Positions 7,401 through 13,361 of a stretch of DNA of 13,361 bases are shown here, piece after piece. The DNA is from CAZDUS01 sp964609375 (lineage in GTDB: Bacteria; Verrucomicrobiota; Kiritimatiellia; CAIKKV01; CAITUY01): assembly GCA_964609375.1 (NCBI GenBank), contig CAZSSA010000069.1:1-13361 (forward strand). Direction: 5' to 3'. The notes under the pieces were generated by a model. The model ran no database searches, was not told the DNA's origin, and was given only the letters and a program-made list of their open reading frames with translations. The first letter of the stretch is position 1; each line of letters starts with the position of its first letter. Made by a program: the position numbers and the translations under genes.

Positions 7401-10400
7401 CACCGGGTCAGTGTACTTCCCGTTCAATTCCGGATAGTCTCCAACATTGTCATTATCCGTATCGAACCCCTCGTTCATCTCGAAGTTATACATGTAACTG
7501 GGACGGAGATCAGGTTTGGGGTACGGCGCCCAGGCATTGGGCCAGTAGGTGCCCGGCGTGTAATAGAGATTGACCCAACTGCGGTCGTAGTACGGATCGG
7601 TGATCCATAGCGGCGAAGGATCAGTGTGATAGGTCGGCGAAAAGGCCTCGTTGCGGAAGTCCACGGCTTCCTGGCCGTTTACCAAGCCGTCGCCATCGGT
7701 ATCCATCTCCGGCGTCCCGCTCACGTAAGGCAATACCCGTGGATCGTACACCGTGAACGGCGCGCCGTGGAAGGGATCAGGGATGATCACCATTAGCGGG
7801 AAAACACGGCTCATCGGTAGAGAATAATAGCCGTAAGTCGGATTGAGGCCATGATATACTTCCCAATAGTCATCCATGCCGTCGGCATCGGTGTCTGGAT
7901 TGCCCGGATCGGTGCTGGAATAGGGAATCGCCCCGCCAGGGGTCAGATAGGGAATATAACGGGCTGGTTCACCACAGTCCGTAGGCCGCCAGTCCCAGGG
8001 CTTGGCCGTCCGCTGGAAGAAATCACGCGTGTTATAGGCAGGTTGATCCGGCGCCCAGAAATCGTACTGCCAGTGGTAGGTGGCCGCCGTCATGTATTCC
8101 TGGTAGTTCTGCAACCTGTCATTGTCCGAATCGGCAAACGTGTCTCCCAGGGTGCCGTTGACACCACCGGCAAAAGACGCTTCCCACGGATCGGGCAGCG
8201 AATCGCCATCCGTATCCCACGAGGTCGGGTTCAAGCCGCCGGCCGTGTAACAGGCGCCATTCCACGTAAACGCCGTGAACACCTGCTGTGTTACCACGGT
8301 GACCGTCGTCGTTCCCACCTGCGTCACAATACTCACATCGCTGGTGATGGAGGAAACCAATCCGCCTTGGAAGGCACCCCGCTCGGCTGCATCCTCGAGA
8401 TCGTCGTCATCCGTATCGCCGTTGTAGATGTCCGTCGGGAAGATCTTGTTGAGCCAGTTCGTCAACGGCGTCAGCGCGAAGCGGTTGGTTGAAGACGTGA
8501 CGAAGCTATTGAATGCCTCGAAGTTGGACAATCCTCCCGCGCTCGGCAGCCCCCCATCACTGGGGTTCGCGGGATTAAGTCCCATATAGGCTTCCCATCC
8601 ATCCCATATGCCATCCCCATCGCTGTCCGGTTTGCGTGGATGCGAGGCGTCGTCGGTATTGATCACGGACCCGCGCGGCGCCAGGGCCATGACGCCATCC
8701 GCGCCCCACATTTCTTCGCGGTTGTTGAACTGCCCAGTATTGGGCGAAGGCGAAGCGCCAGGTCCTGGCATGTCCCCAGGCATCGGGTATACCTGCGCCC
8801 ACGCCGTGCGCGGGTCGAATTCGTTGGCCGCATAGATTTCGGCGTGACGCAACACAGCCAGGTCGTTCGTTCCCTCGATGGCCATCCAGTCGTCGTCGGG
8901 GTTATCACGGTCATCCGTTCCGAAGGAACCGGAGGTGATCTGTGACCAGGGATCGTACCCGAAAATCACCTCATATCCATCCGGCAACCCATCGCCATCG
9001 GCATCCATCAGGAAGGGATGCGTGCAGCGGGGCGGATCGTCCGGAGTCGGCGTCTGGTCGCGCCGGATGGTATGCGGAGCCCCCTCAATGCCGGCACTAA
9101 AAGCGAGTGGCGCCGACGCGTTGTATTCCATGATGTCCGAATACCAGTACACGGACACGCCGCCGGTCAGGTAGTCATACAACACATCGTTATCCGGTGT
9201 TCCGGTGGTGCCGGCCGGATCCACATGCACCTTTTTCGGATTGTAACGCCGCGTGGTGTTCGCCACACCATCCCACACGGGGATGGTGTTGGTGATCGTC
9301 AGGATCGTCGCATTGGTGACACCGATGACGAACACCTCGTTCGAGCCGCTGTTCGCCTGCTGCCACCGATCCCAGGTGTACTCGTACCCGTCATCGAACC
9401 CATCCGCCTCGGTATCGGTCATGTTGCCGCGGCTCTGGTCATCCGTGTCCAGCGCATTGGCAATCTTCATCTTCACCACACCGCGATCGGTGGAGAAGGG
9501 ATACAAGCCCATGCCGAAGGTGACATCCGAGTACGTGCAGGGGTCAATCATATCCGGCCCGCGCCATTCATCAATATTGCGCAGCTTGTCATTCGTCAGC
9601 CGGTACCCGTTCACCGTGCTCCACTTGTAATCGCCATCGGGATTGCCGTCCTGACCGTTATTCAACTGGTATGCGCCATTATCCAGAACGGCGGACACAA
9701 AAGTGCGGGAGGCTTCATCGGTAAGATTGGAGGTCGTGTCGATCGAGTAGCGCTCATAGAAGTCATCCATGCCGTCACCATCGGTATCGGCATTGACCGG
9801 ACTGGCATACCAGGCACGATTGGAGGCCAGGATGAGATACTCCTGGGCATTGGAAAGGCCATCCTGATCGGGATCGCCTTCCGGCCCGTCAACCCCCACC
9901 GCACCGGCGCCCGGCGCCGTGCTCAAGCCAAAGCGGTTTTCCCAGGCATCGGGCAAACCGTCATTATCCGCATCACTTCCAATGACTGAGAATTTTGCAA
10001 GCACATTGAAATCATTGGTGACCGTCCGCGAGAAATTACCGATCGGCAAGCTCTCGGTTCCCACCTGCCAACCGGAAAAGACATATCCGGCCGCAGGGGT
10101 AGGCGTAATCAGGAGGGTCGTCCCCTCCTTGATCCAGTGGGTCTGCGGCGTATCCGGGGTGGCGGTAAGCCCCATCGCCACGGCGGTCCCGCCCGGCGTC
10201 ACCGTCACCACAACACGGTATTCATTCGTCCACACCCAGCGGTTACTCGAGGCAGTGGTGACCATATAGGTATAACTGGCGGCCAGCCCCGTGGCAGGAA
10301 TATCCCCGGCACCGCTCGTCCACCCCATGCAACGCCGACGCAGGGTTTCGTTAATCGTGATCACCGGCGCAAATGGCGCGGCGGTAAACATCGCCGCACT

Positions 10401-11051
10401 GGAGAGGTTGGTCGAGAACGAACCCGACGCCGGCCCATTGGGATCATACCCCGTGTAACGCAACACCGCCTTGAAGTTGGCCGTAACCGTCTTGCTGGCG
10501 TCCATTAAAATAGTGGTACTGGCCGCATTGGCATCCGTCACACCCGCCGCCCCCGACCATTTATCGAATGTATATCCGGCCGAAGGCTCGGCAAGGATGG
10601 AACGGATAGACCCCTTCGCCACCGCCACCGTCCCGGTGGGGTCCGTCGTGCCCCCCACCCCGGCAATCATGGTCAGACTGACCGTATCCGCGGCAAAGAC
10701 AGCCTGCAAATAAACTTCTGTATTATTGGTGCTGGTCACACGCACGACAGTGCTGGTGGTGGTGCCTACAGAAAACTGAAACTCATCACCCAGCGGCGCC
10801 AACCATCCAATAAAGTGATAGTTTGTACCGGATTGAGCGATCAAACGGACATAAGCATTGGAAGCGATGCCGTTCGTCGTGTACGACGCCACAGCATTCA
10901 CCGTTCCCCCAAAGGAGGGCGTGGCATCCACATACAGATCCCACGCCTGGACCTTGGCGCTGAAGGCCAGCAACATCAAACTCATCAACACGGGGACAAA
11001 TTGCCGACGTCCATGTGTTGCCGTATTTTTAACTTGGTTGTTCCTATTCAT
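1470..11051 (-). CDS. Giant secreted multidomain protein with TSP3-like repeats, LamG domains and a matrixin-like metallopeptidase, 3193 aa
   Basis: Start: the ATG at 11051 has AAGGAGG nine bases upstream. Residues 1-36 form a Sec-type signal peptide (hydrophobic 19-31, cleavage likely after AKVQA). Approximate domain order: InlB/Flg_new-like B repeats (37-355), with signatures such as GYTFDKWSG and GYVFSGWQVG; a first block of DxDxDGxxDxxE calcium-binding TSP3-like motifs (355-1210); LamG 1 (1225-1440, ending FKGWIDEVRIWDG); a second TSP3 block (1614-1745); LamG 2 (1745-1945, ending YKGYLDEVRVWSSAR); two tandem I9/fervidolysin-propeptide-like domains (1977-2045, 2055-2122); a matrixin-like zinc peptidase (2150-2312) with HEFGHSLGVAH at 2268-2278 and Met-turn IMYP; a third TSP3 block (2365-2510); two related ~110-aa modules around fibronectin-III-like segments (2510-2930); more TSP3 motifs; and a C-terminal YQVQYSDNLKTW...RFYRVVVK domain. 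LamG folds usually bind glycans or proteins, and TSP3 motifs bind calcium and stiffen the chain. I infer a cell-surface or released adhesin/protease. It follows a lipoprotein gene with 8 bases of overlap. The substrate is unknown. Confidence 0.93.
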   Translation of the reverse strand: MNRNNQVKNTATHGRRQFVPVLMSLMLLAFSAKVQAWDLYVDATPSFGGTVNAVASYTTNGIASNAYVRLIAQSGTNYHFIGWLAPLGDEFQFSVGTTTSTVVRVTSTNNTEVYLQAVFAADTVSLTMIAGVGGTTDPTGTVAVAKGSIRSILAEPSAGYTFDKWSGAAGVTDANAASTTILMDASKTVTANFKAVLRYTGYDPNGPASGSFSTNLSSAAMFTAAPFAPVITINETLRRRCMGWTSGAGDIPATGLAASYTYMVTTASSNRWVWTNEYRVVVTVTPGGTAVAMGLTATPDTPQTHWIKEGTTLLITPTPAAGYVFSGWQVGTESLPIGNFSRTVTNDFNVLAKFSVIGSDADNDGLPDAWENRFGLSTAPGAGAVGVDGPEGDPDQDGLSNAQEYLILASNRAWYASPVNADTDGDGMDDFYERYSIDTTSNLTDEASRTFVSAVLDNGAYQLNNGQDGNPDGDYKWSTVNGYRLTNDKLRNIDEWRGPDMIDPCTYSDVTFGMGLYPFSTDRGVVKMKIANALDTDDQSRGNMTDTEADGFDDGYEYTWDRWQQANSGSNEVFVIGVTNATILTITNTIPVWDGVANTTRRYNPKKVHVDPAGTTGTPDNDVLYDYLTGGVSVYWYSDIMEYNASAPLAFSAGIEGAPHTIRRDQTPTPDDPPRCTHPFLMDADGDGLPDGYEVIFGYDPWSQITSGSFGTDDRDNPDDDWMAIEGTNDLAVLRHAEIYAANEFDPRTAWAQVYPMPGDMPGPGASPSPNTGQFNNREEMWGADGVMALAPRGSVINTDDASHPRKPDSDGDGIWDGWEAYMGLNPANPSDGGLPSAGGLSNFEAFNSFVTSSTNRFALTPLTNWLNKIFPTDIYNGDTDDDDLEDAAERGAFQGGLVSSITSDVSIVTQVGTTTVTVVTQQVFTAFTWNGACYTAGGLNPTSWDTDGDSLPDPWEASFAGGVNGTLGDTFADSDNDRLQNYQEYMTAATYHWQYDFWAPDQPAYNTRDFFQRTAKPWDWRPTDCGEPARYIPYLTPGGAIPYSSTDPGNPDTDADGMDDYWEVYHGLNPTYGYYSLPMSRVFPLMVIIPDPFHGAPFTVYDPRVLPYVSGTPEMDTDGDGLVNGQEAVDFRNEAFSPTYHTDPSPLWITDPYYDRSWVNLYYTPGTYWPNAWAPYPKPDLRPSYMYNFEMNEGFDTDNDNVGDYPELNGKYTDPVTTESPIKRRALYLPPGRDAYARTDPSYHFFVDTFRSFTVEAWVRPVNPISGQRQIIVERPLLVPAGNPLGGDSLRINFRLALDEAGVPYVEYTGDGDAVIFYQAKAGSMTPLSSTNWTHLAGTYSVPIPGQQRGRLTLYINGKMAQSVTPNELPAVGRFGNEAFVRLSSAPFVIGAGDYMPGGTVFPRPFIPPPSPHSFFKGWIDEVRIWDGCRTQVDVVAGLKRRMKQADVLAFATTPTVLYGLYSFDDLPDPDHSPVSPGGFDVVMMNNRPTDYVAAWFWGASPEASQRYTDYQYVPWIENAAAHIPERPAVDLGDPRRLTDIVYPNHSNPYNMRYFTAPNVLDQIHPLAPAFAPSTPVDTSHVLFTDLLPLRWAEADEDITLWDGGGAPAATPFDTDGDGLPDEWEETYGLDPLDPTGVNGPDGDPDGDGLTNFIEYRCGLNPNSGDSDGDGIPDKNEDSDGDYLINLQELTRGTLPDNKDTDDDGLTDWEEVTGFTDTVYDSTRPATSPRPVRPTDPLNPLEPSVPRSVYLNGTARVIVPPSNKLMSESWSLEMWVKPDTNSAGGVLISRYVGGVMPGQSGINYEMGLTTNAPSGQLRPYIKYSTTTSNLETEVRLSGVELTALTDPAVPGTVSTTGEWTHVAGTYDSASNALALYVNGKLAAWRKDAIDLPPTVFGYAVDHDLDEVTIGASRSSGAVINGYKGYLDEVRVWSSARTATEIAERYNAPEALLADSASTITLKSRVVTAVGGLSADMLALPAGQPVHALVQFATEADAGAKASLEAAGIKVLNYAGTQARVVTATRQQLAALGDVVQWSGLLKPADKISAKLTVDGSHGARKVLVQFHKDVVQNAAVQAVQAAGGVVYLDKYIGGTYLVATVNDAQAVALAAADGVAWMMPAADFLTSGQVVRLLSPHMVAGVEVAPFATRGNGWDGPGRGSADLLFYISGTTPQLPPAEGKQAIVDQFFKWAEHAALTFTETRIAAQSFSIDFSWEVMDGPGNVLGYGYYPNDINPEPVAGDVHLDSDESWVIGTPGGMDLRFVALHEFGHSLGVAHSDDPTAIMYPFYSGAVTDPILQPDDIDAIQSIYGAAVGKGSGLSSFRFDDGGLSAQDFSVAGDWLTGWASAARLDGAVYATNTAPVLNKDTDGDGMPDWWEMAYGLDPYDATGSNGAYGDIDGDGLSNLYEYLARMSPADPDSDNDGFSDYDSRGGAGNRTYGELYDDGDGIPDAWEILYRGPCLATGRRGLDPAYYDAQLDPDLDGWSNYAEYMRNSDPLLKTSYPQPAVALHVLYKGRLGGSIEEALGGTNTAATTAIVMNFYTTPAMDGYPDATMQCAVGSTTVTAFTTGYIREGNNYVFAYLDADSDGEWAPALEPAGIGQFQPVNLGWGDINNVEIGLTDTMPGYPRLAWPVVDGARTYVITNANVAGPVYSRTMNVPRNYIHEGDYLYAGLYGMGTGSKTFQVRADDSPVVVTSMPVNLPVVTLATPTITTSYDFMYQYARNELSFTMDANATAYRLQVGLATNLTPVISVTNVVPYRADGVSKITLPFFAGDNYVPANSSYASGTWTNGRYWVRVQAATLATSSSYSPWSAINLDLRSPADGGRSQIGGDVYYFGKVAHGYGPGQTNNLTIIVQAFESPGFSGLAEGQVQVMYTCNTNVPMSKKGDYLMQGLDNKIHYVRAFIDVNGNRMLDAFEPMGFAQESTTETDYHPLPVDLRGQAGLAKAGVRVVIRDRDTDDDQLPDGWEWMYYGTMVRGAYDVGANTLTLLRNYEIEPLDLNPTKTDYDGDGLEDVFEITYSDYVVARAGNSNLTVAAWMASGLGDINHYEPYPANATSEGTDLSPILWDTDGDGLSDYDEVFNGLDPLDPNGDADGDGVSDAMEILVTRTSAMAASDVLKVKQVATVTPGQGLFSLTWTGKDGVSYQVQYSDNLKTWQDAPLGLFAGAADHVYVEQSPAASVRFYRVVVK
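4116..4604 (-). other. Matrixin-like (metzincin) metallopeptidase domain within the giant protein
   Basis: This corresponds to residues about 2150-2312. It has the full metzincin zinc motif HExxHxxGxxH, with His2268, Glu2269 (catalytic base), His2272, Gly2275 and His2278. These are followed by the Ser and the Met-turn IMYP typical of matrix-metalloproteinase relatives. GDVHLDSDESW upstream and LQPDDIDAIQSIYG at the end match the matrixin layout (calcium and structural-zinc loop, then the last helix). The catalytic residues are intact, so activity is expected. The MMP segment LAHAF is replaced by LGYGYYP, so one structural-zinc histidine appears to be lost. No PRCGVPD cysteine-switch motif is seen. 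Confidence 0.85.
4686..5123 (-). other. Two tandem I9/fervidolysin-propeptide-like domains within the giant protein
   Basis: Residues about 1977-2045 and 2055-2122 align with each other by eye. Each opens with a strand (VHALVQF and RKVLVQFH), then a helix, then a GIKVLNY or GGVVYLD strand, then a variable strand (ARVVTAT, YLVATVN), a second Ala-rich helix, and an ending on VVQW or GVAWM. This is the beta-alpha-beta-beta-alpha-beta order of subtilisin-type propeptides and I9 inhibitors. Those normally fold and block subtilases. Here they directly precede a metallopeptidase, and no subtilase domain is present in the protein. Confidence 0.6.
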
Positions 11052-11904
11052 GCTTCCTATCCTCCTTCTTCGTAAAATCCGATTGTCTCTTCACTAAGCT
11101 CGTGTATTGCGCTGATAGCTCCTGATGCTTCTTAGCCAATTCCCCAAAACTCGGCACCGCCAGCAGGCCGGACTGGTATCCGGATTCCGCCGCCTGGAAA
11201 TCATCCACCGTTTTTTGCAGGGCGGCATACTCGGTTCGCCCCTTCAGTTCCAGGTCAACCATGGCTTTCCCCAGCCGCCTGATCTCCGCCTTCAGTTCGG
11301 CGACGGCAGCCACTGCCTCCTGGTCATTTCCCTTCGAATTGAATTCCTGCAACCGCACCTTGGCTGCTTCCCGTGCCTTGTAAAGATCACCCATTCCCGG
11401 AATCCTGCCGCGCTCCGCATCGTAGGCCGCCCGTTTCTCCCCCATCACCGCCCACGCCGCCATCACCGCCTGATCGTTGGTCCTCGCCGCATTCTCCGCC
11501 ACGGCCATCTGATCGGCAACCCGATCCATCTCCTGCTGGGTGTACACAATGGCTTCACCAATCACCCGCCGCGCCGTCGCCTGTCCCCGCTCCTTGGCCA
11601 CCCTCATCGATTCCTCGGGTTTAACCGCCGGCGCATTGGTCTTGCCGTCCGGAAAAGGATAAGTCTTCGCGTACACCTCGCGGGCATCGGGTTTCGCCGG
11701 AGTCGTGATGAACTCCTTCTTGGCCGAGGCCGCACCGGCACCCTTTTCAGCCACCGCATTCGACGCCACCAGTGGCTTCACGGCTGGCGTCACCGGTGCA
11801 GTCTTAACAGGACGCTCCGATTTGGAGCAACCCGCTAAGACCAAAACCGCACATATTGTGACTAACCCTGTCCGTTTCATGATCATCTTCACCATTCTAC
11901 TCAC
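11044..11904 (-). CDS. Helical (coiled-coil-like) lipoprotein, 286 aa
   Basis: The start is GTG at 11904, with GGAG eight bases upstream inside GGAGAAGG. In-frame ATGs at 11895, 11886 and 11880 are possible alternatives, and all keep the signal peptide. The N-terminus has a basic region (KRTG), a hydrophobic core (LVTICAVLVL) and lipobox LAGC with Cys26 and +2 Ser, so it should be lipidated and exported. Residues 27-95 are a Pro/Ala/Lys-rich tether. Residues from about 95 to the end are rich in Glu, Lys, Ala, Gln and Arg with heptad-like spacing and almost no Gly or Pro except around GRIPGMGD and VPSFGELAK. They suggest two or three long helices that could form a coiled coil. No enzyme motif is visible. 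The last codons overlap the start of the giant protein gene, so the two are likely made together. A periplasm-facing scaffold or an assembly partner for the giant protein is a reasonable inference, but no family is recognised. Confidence 0.88.
   Translation of the reverse strand: MSRMVKMIMKRTGLVTICAVLVLAGCSKSERPVKTAPVTPAVKPLVASNAVAEKGAGAASAKKEFITTPAKPDAREVYAKTYPFPDGKTNAPAVKPEESMRVAKERGQATARRVIGEAIVYTQQEMDRVADQMAVAENAARTNDQAVMAAWAVMGEKRAAYDAERGRIPGMGDLYKAREAAKVRLQEFNSKGNDQEAVAAVAELKAEIRRLGKAMVDLELKGRTEYAALQKTVDDFQAAESGYQSGLLAVPSFGELAKKHQELSAQYTSLVKRQSDFTKKEDRKHE
11061..11067 (-). promoter_or_regulatory. Strong ribosome-binding site of the giant gene, inside the upstream lipoprotein gene
   Basis: Minus-strand AAGGAGG lies nine bases before the ATG at 11051. 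It sits within the last codons of the lipoprotein gene, whose TAG (11046-11044) falls after that ATG. This is the arrangement expected for translational coupling. Confidence 0.75.
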
Positions 11905-11908
11905 CGCG

Positions 11909-11916
11909 CCTTCTCC
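11909..11916 (-). promoter_or_regulatory. Ribosome-binding site supporting the GTG start at 11904
   Basis: Minus-strand GGAGAAGG ends four bases before the GTG, with its GGAG eight bases away. The next in-frame ATG (11895) would be 13 bases from GAAGG, so the GTG is the better-placed start. Confidence 0.5.
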
Positions 11917-11969
11917 AAACCACCAAACCAGACATTCCCCAAAATCCCCCTGATTTCACCATCAACGAT

Positions 11970-11998
11970 AGTATACTCCTCGTTATGGTTGCCGTCCA
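11970..11998 (-). promoter_or_regulatory. Possible sigma-70-type promoter of the lipoprotein-giant protein operon
   Basis: Minus-strand TGGACG (11998-11993, 4 of 6 matches to -35) is followed after 17 bases by TATACT (11975-11970, 5 of 6 matches to -10). Transcription would begin near 11963, leaving a leader of about 60 bases. It lies in the 137-bp gap between the NHL-repeat gene and the lipoprotein gene. Read-through from the NHL-repeat gene is also possible because no clear terminator separates them. Confidence 0.35.
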
Positions 11999-12041
11999 TG
12001 ATGCCCATGTTAAGTTATAGTAACATCCGCTGACCAACGTC

Positions 12042-13361
12042 TTACGGCGCATTCATCCATTTGATCCTGAAAAATTCAACCAGATTGGTCACCAGTCCGC
12101 CATTGGTCCATATCAGCGTCCCATTGACGGTCGACGTCACCTCACCCACCCCACTCCACATATTCGACATCAGGGTGGGTGAACTCTCAATCTGGTAGAT
12201 GCCATTCAAAACCGCCTCCCACGACAAGGTTTGCGGCACCCCGCCAAATCCGGAAATCTCAAGCATGGCCGAGGAAGCGACCGTGAACAGCGCCCCTTGC
12301 ACCGTGGGATCAAGATCCTGGCTGTATCCCTGCAAATCAACAGCGCCACCCACCGCCGCATTCACCGCGCCAACGTCTCCGGCCTGCACCGTATAGTCGT
12401 AATACCACGTCGAAGGGGTACTCATGCTCATCGCCGCCTGCCAGAGGAAGGCCCCGCCATCAAGCGTCAACCTCGGTGCCGGCGGATTGGTCACCGGCTC
12501 ACTGAATGAAGCCGTCACCCGCACCACCATTCCGGGATACACCGCCCCGGCGGCATCACTGGTAATCACCACCGTCGGAGGAACCACACCGGCTCCGCCC
12601 GGCCCCGCCGGATTGAGTCCGTGGGCCACATCCCACCCGTCACTGGCCCCATTCCCGTTGGTATCCCGCCGCCCGGGATCCGTCCCCAGCCGATACTCAC
12701 CGATGTTCGACAATCCATCCCCATCCGGGTCCGTCAACGCATCGGATGGATCATGACAGTCCAACCCGTGGAGTTCCTCCCACACATCCTCCATGCCATC
12801 TCCGTCGCCATCGAGGATGACTCTCAGCTTCTGGACCCGGTTGTTGTACGTATCCGCCACATAAATAATGCCATCATCCAGCGCCGGCGCCACGCCCTGC
12901 GGCGCCCTGAACTGGCCAGGCCCCGAACCGCTGGACCCGAGCACCGCCAGTGACGTCACCACCGGCGCCGCGTCAACATCCAGAACCTGGATGCGACTTC
13001 CACCGGTTTCCGCCACATAAAGACGCCCACCCACCCCGATTGCCACGTCGCGCGGTTCCTTGAACTGGCTCGCATTCGTTCCATTCTGGCCAAACGCCCA
13101 TGAGAACGTCCCGTCCGCCAGGAATCCCTGGATCCTGTGGTTGCCGGAATCGGCGACATAAATCTTCCCGTCCGGCCCGGCATCCACCCCAAGGGGATTT
13201 TTGAACGACCCGCTACCGCTGCCGGATGCCGTCCCGATCAGCGTCACCGGATCGGACACCGAGGGATAGATGTGTACACTATGGTTGGCATAGAAATCCG
13301 TGGGATGACTATCCGCCACCAGGAACCGATCACCTTCACCCAACGCCACTCCAAAGGGGCT
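12042..13361 (-). CDS. NHL-repeat protein with TSP3 motifs and an Ig-like domain, 3' part (439 aa visible)
   Basis: The frame is open to the right edge. The codons before the first possible start (a GTG at 13349) read SPFG and complete an NHL repeat, SPFGVALGEGDRFLVAD, so the gene continues outside the window. Visible residues: NHL repeats at 1-40 (partial), 52-80, 96-124 and 147-178, each with the NPLGVD...GKIYVADSGNHRIQGF pattern of a six-bladed beta-propeller blade; three TSP3-like calcium motifs at 183-250 (DGDGDGMEDVWEELHGL, DPDGDGLSNIGEY, DTNGNGASDGWD); an Ig-like domain at 262-345 (VYPGMVVRVTASFSEPV); and a C-terminal domain at 375-435 (GIYQIESSPTLMSN...EFFRIKW) like the end of the giant protein. 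NHL propellers mostly bind proteins or other ligands. With no catalytic residues visible, I expect a secreted or surface-bound binding protein. The signal peptide would be in the missing part. It precedes the lipoprotein-giant protein pair on the same strand. Confidence 0.9.
   Translation of the reverse strand, partial: SPFGVALGEGDRFLVADSHPTDFYANHSVHIYPSVSDPVTLIGTASGSGSGSFKNPLGVDAGPDGKIYVADSGNHRIQGFLADGTFSWAFGQNGTNASQFKEPRDVAIGVGGRLYVAETGGSRIQVLDVDAAPVVTSLAVLGSSGSGPGQFRAPQGVAPALDDGIIYVADTYNNRVQKLRVILDGDGDGMEDVWEELHGLDCHDPSDALTDPDGDGLSNIGEYRLGTDPGRRDTNGNGASDGWDVAHGLNPAGPGGAGVVPPTVVITSDAAGAVYPGMVVRVTASFSEPVTNPPAPRLTLDGGAFLWQAAMSMSTPSTWYYDYTVQAGDVGAVNAAVGGAVDLQGYSQDLDPTVQGALFTVASSAMLEISGFGGVPQTLSWEAVLNGIYQIESSPTLMSNMWSGVGEVTSTVNGTLIWTNGGLVTNLVEFFRIKWMNAP

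Noticed and set aside
9018..9989. Plus-strand open frame of 323 codons, and similar ones at 2994-3725, 3557-4162 and 7851-8492
   Set aside because: All are antisense to the giant gene, lack recognisable domains and ribosome-binding sites, and share the same low-complexity composition. They are shadows of the real gene.
1614..11000. Dockerin or EF-hand reading of the DxDxDG motifs in the giant protein
   Set aside because: The motifs are followed by short DxWE or NxxEY ends and are irregularly spaced, without the paired helices of dockerins or EF-hands. The TSP3-like reading fits better.
10943..11051. Twin-arginine (Tat) signal in the giant protein (GRRQFVPV)
   Set aside because: RRxF is present, but the preceding Ser/Thr and following Leu-Lys are missing. 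A Sec-type signal ending AKVQA fits better for a protein of this size and repeat content.
12007..12026. Inverted repeat ATGTTA / TAACAT with an 8-base loop after the NHL-repeat gene
   Set aside because: The stem is only 6 bp with one G:C pair and no T tract follows, so it would not terminate transcription. It could be an operator, but nothing else supports that.
13349..13349. GTG as the start codon of the NHL-repeat protein
   Set aside because: The codons before it continue an NHL blade (SPFG) and the frame stays open to the window edge, so the gene is truncated by the window.

Overview
The window looks like bacterial chromosome from the Planctomycetota-Verrucomicrobiota-Chlamydiota group, most likely a Verrucomicrobiota, Kiritimatiellota or Lentisphaerota relative. 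I infer this from the moderately high GC and from very large secreted proteins full of DxDxDG calcium-binding repeats, LamG jellyrolls and NHL repeats. Two of the proteins also end in a C-terminal domain of the type YQVQYSDNLKTW...FYRV, which is familiar from that group. The placement is inferred from style, without a marker gene. An internal 100-N scaffold gap shows that this is a draft, probably metagenome-derived, assembly.

All four supported genes are on the minus strand, so the window reads right to left in transcription order. (1) 13361-12042: the 3' part of a gene for a secreted NHL-repeat protein that continues beyond the right edge. (2) 11904-11044: a 286-aa lipoprotein with a long alpha-helical, coiled-coil-like body. 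(3) 11051-1470: a giant secreted protein of 3193 aa. It has InlB-like B repeats, about 25 TSP3-like calcium motifs, two LamG domains, two tandem subtilisin-propeptide-like domains, a matrixin-like zinc metallopeptidase and a duplicated C-terminal module. (4) 1091-135: a 318-aa lipoprotein of unknown function, followed by a good Rho-independent terminator at 81-111.

Genes 2 and 3 overlap by 8 bases. The giant gene has a strong AAGGAGG ribosome-binding site inside the 3' end of the lipoprotein gene, so the two are probably one translationally coupled unit. A possible sigma-70 promoter for the pair lies at 11970-11998. All four products carry, or in the truncated case probably carried, export signals, so the region looks like a cell-surface or extracellular locus. 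The protease module gives it a plausible role in processing itself or other extracellular proteins. The substrate and the partners cannot be read from the sequence.

The 1101-1469 intergenic region is the most structured non-coding part. It holds a perfect 9-bp-stem hairpin with a GNRA tetraloop, motifs of 7-bp periodicity in both orientations, and the scaffold gap, which is flanked by two identical 55-bp copies. The 55-bp identity may be an assembler k-mer overlap rather than a biological duplication. I found no tRNA, rRNA, CRISPR array, transposase or phage gene. The best candidates for something new are the tandem I9-like plus matrixin module inside the giant protein and the heptamer/hairpin elements.
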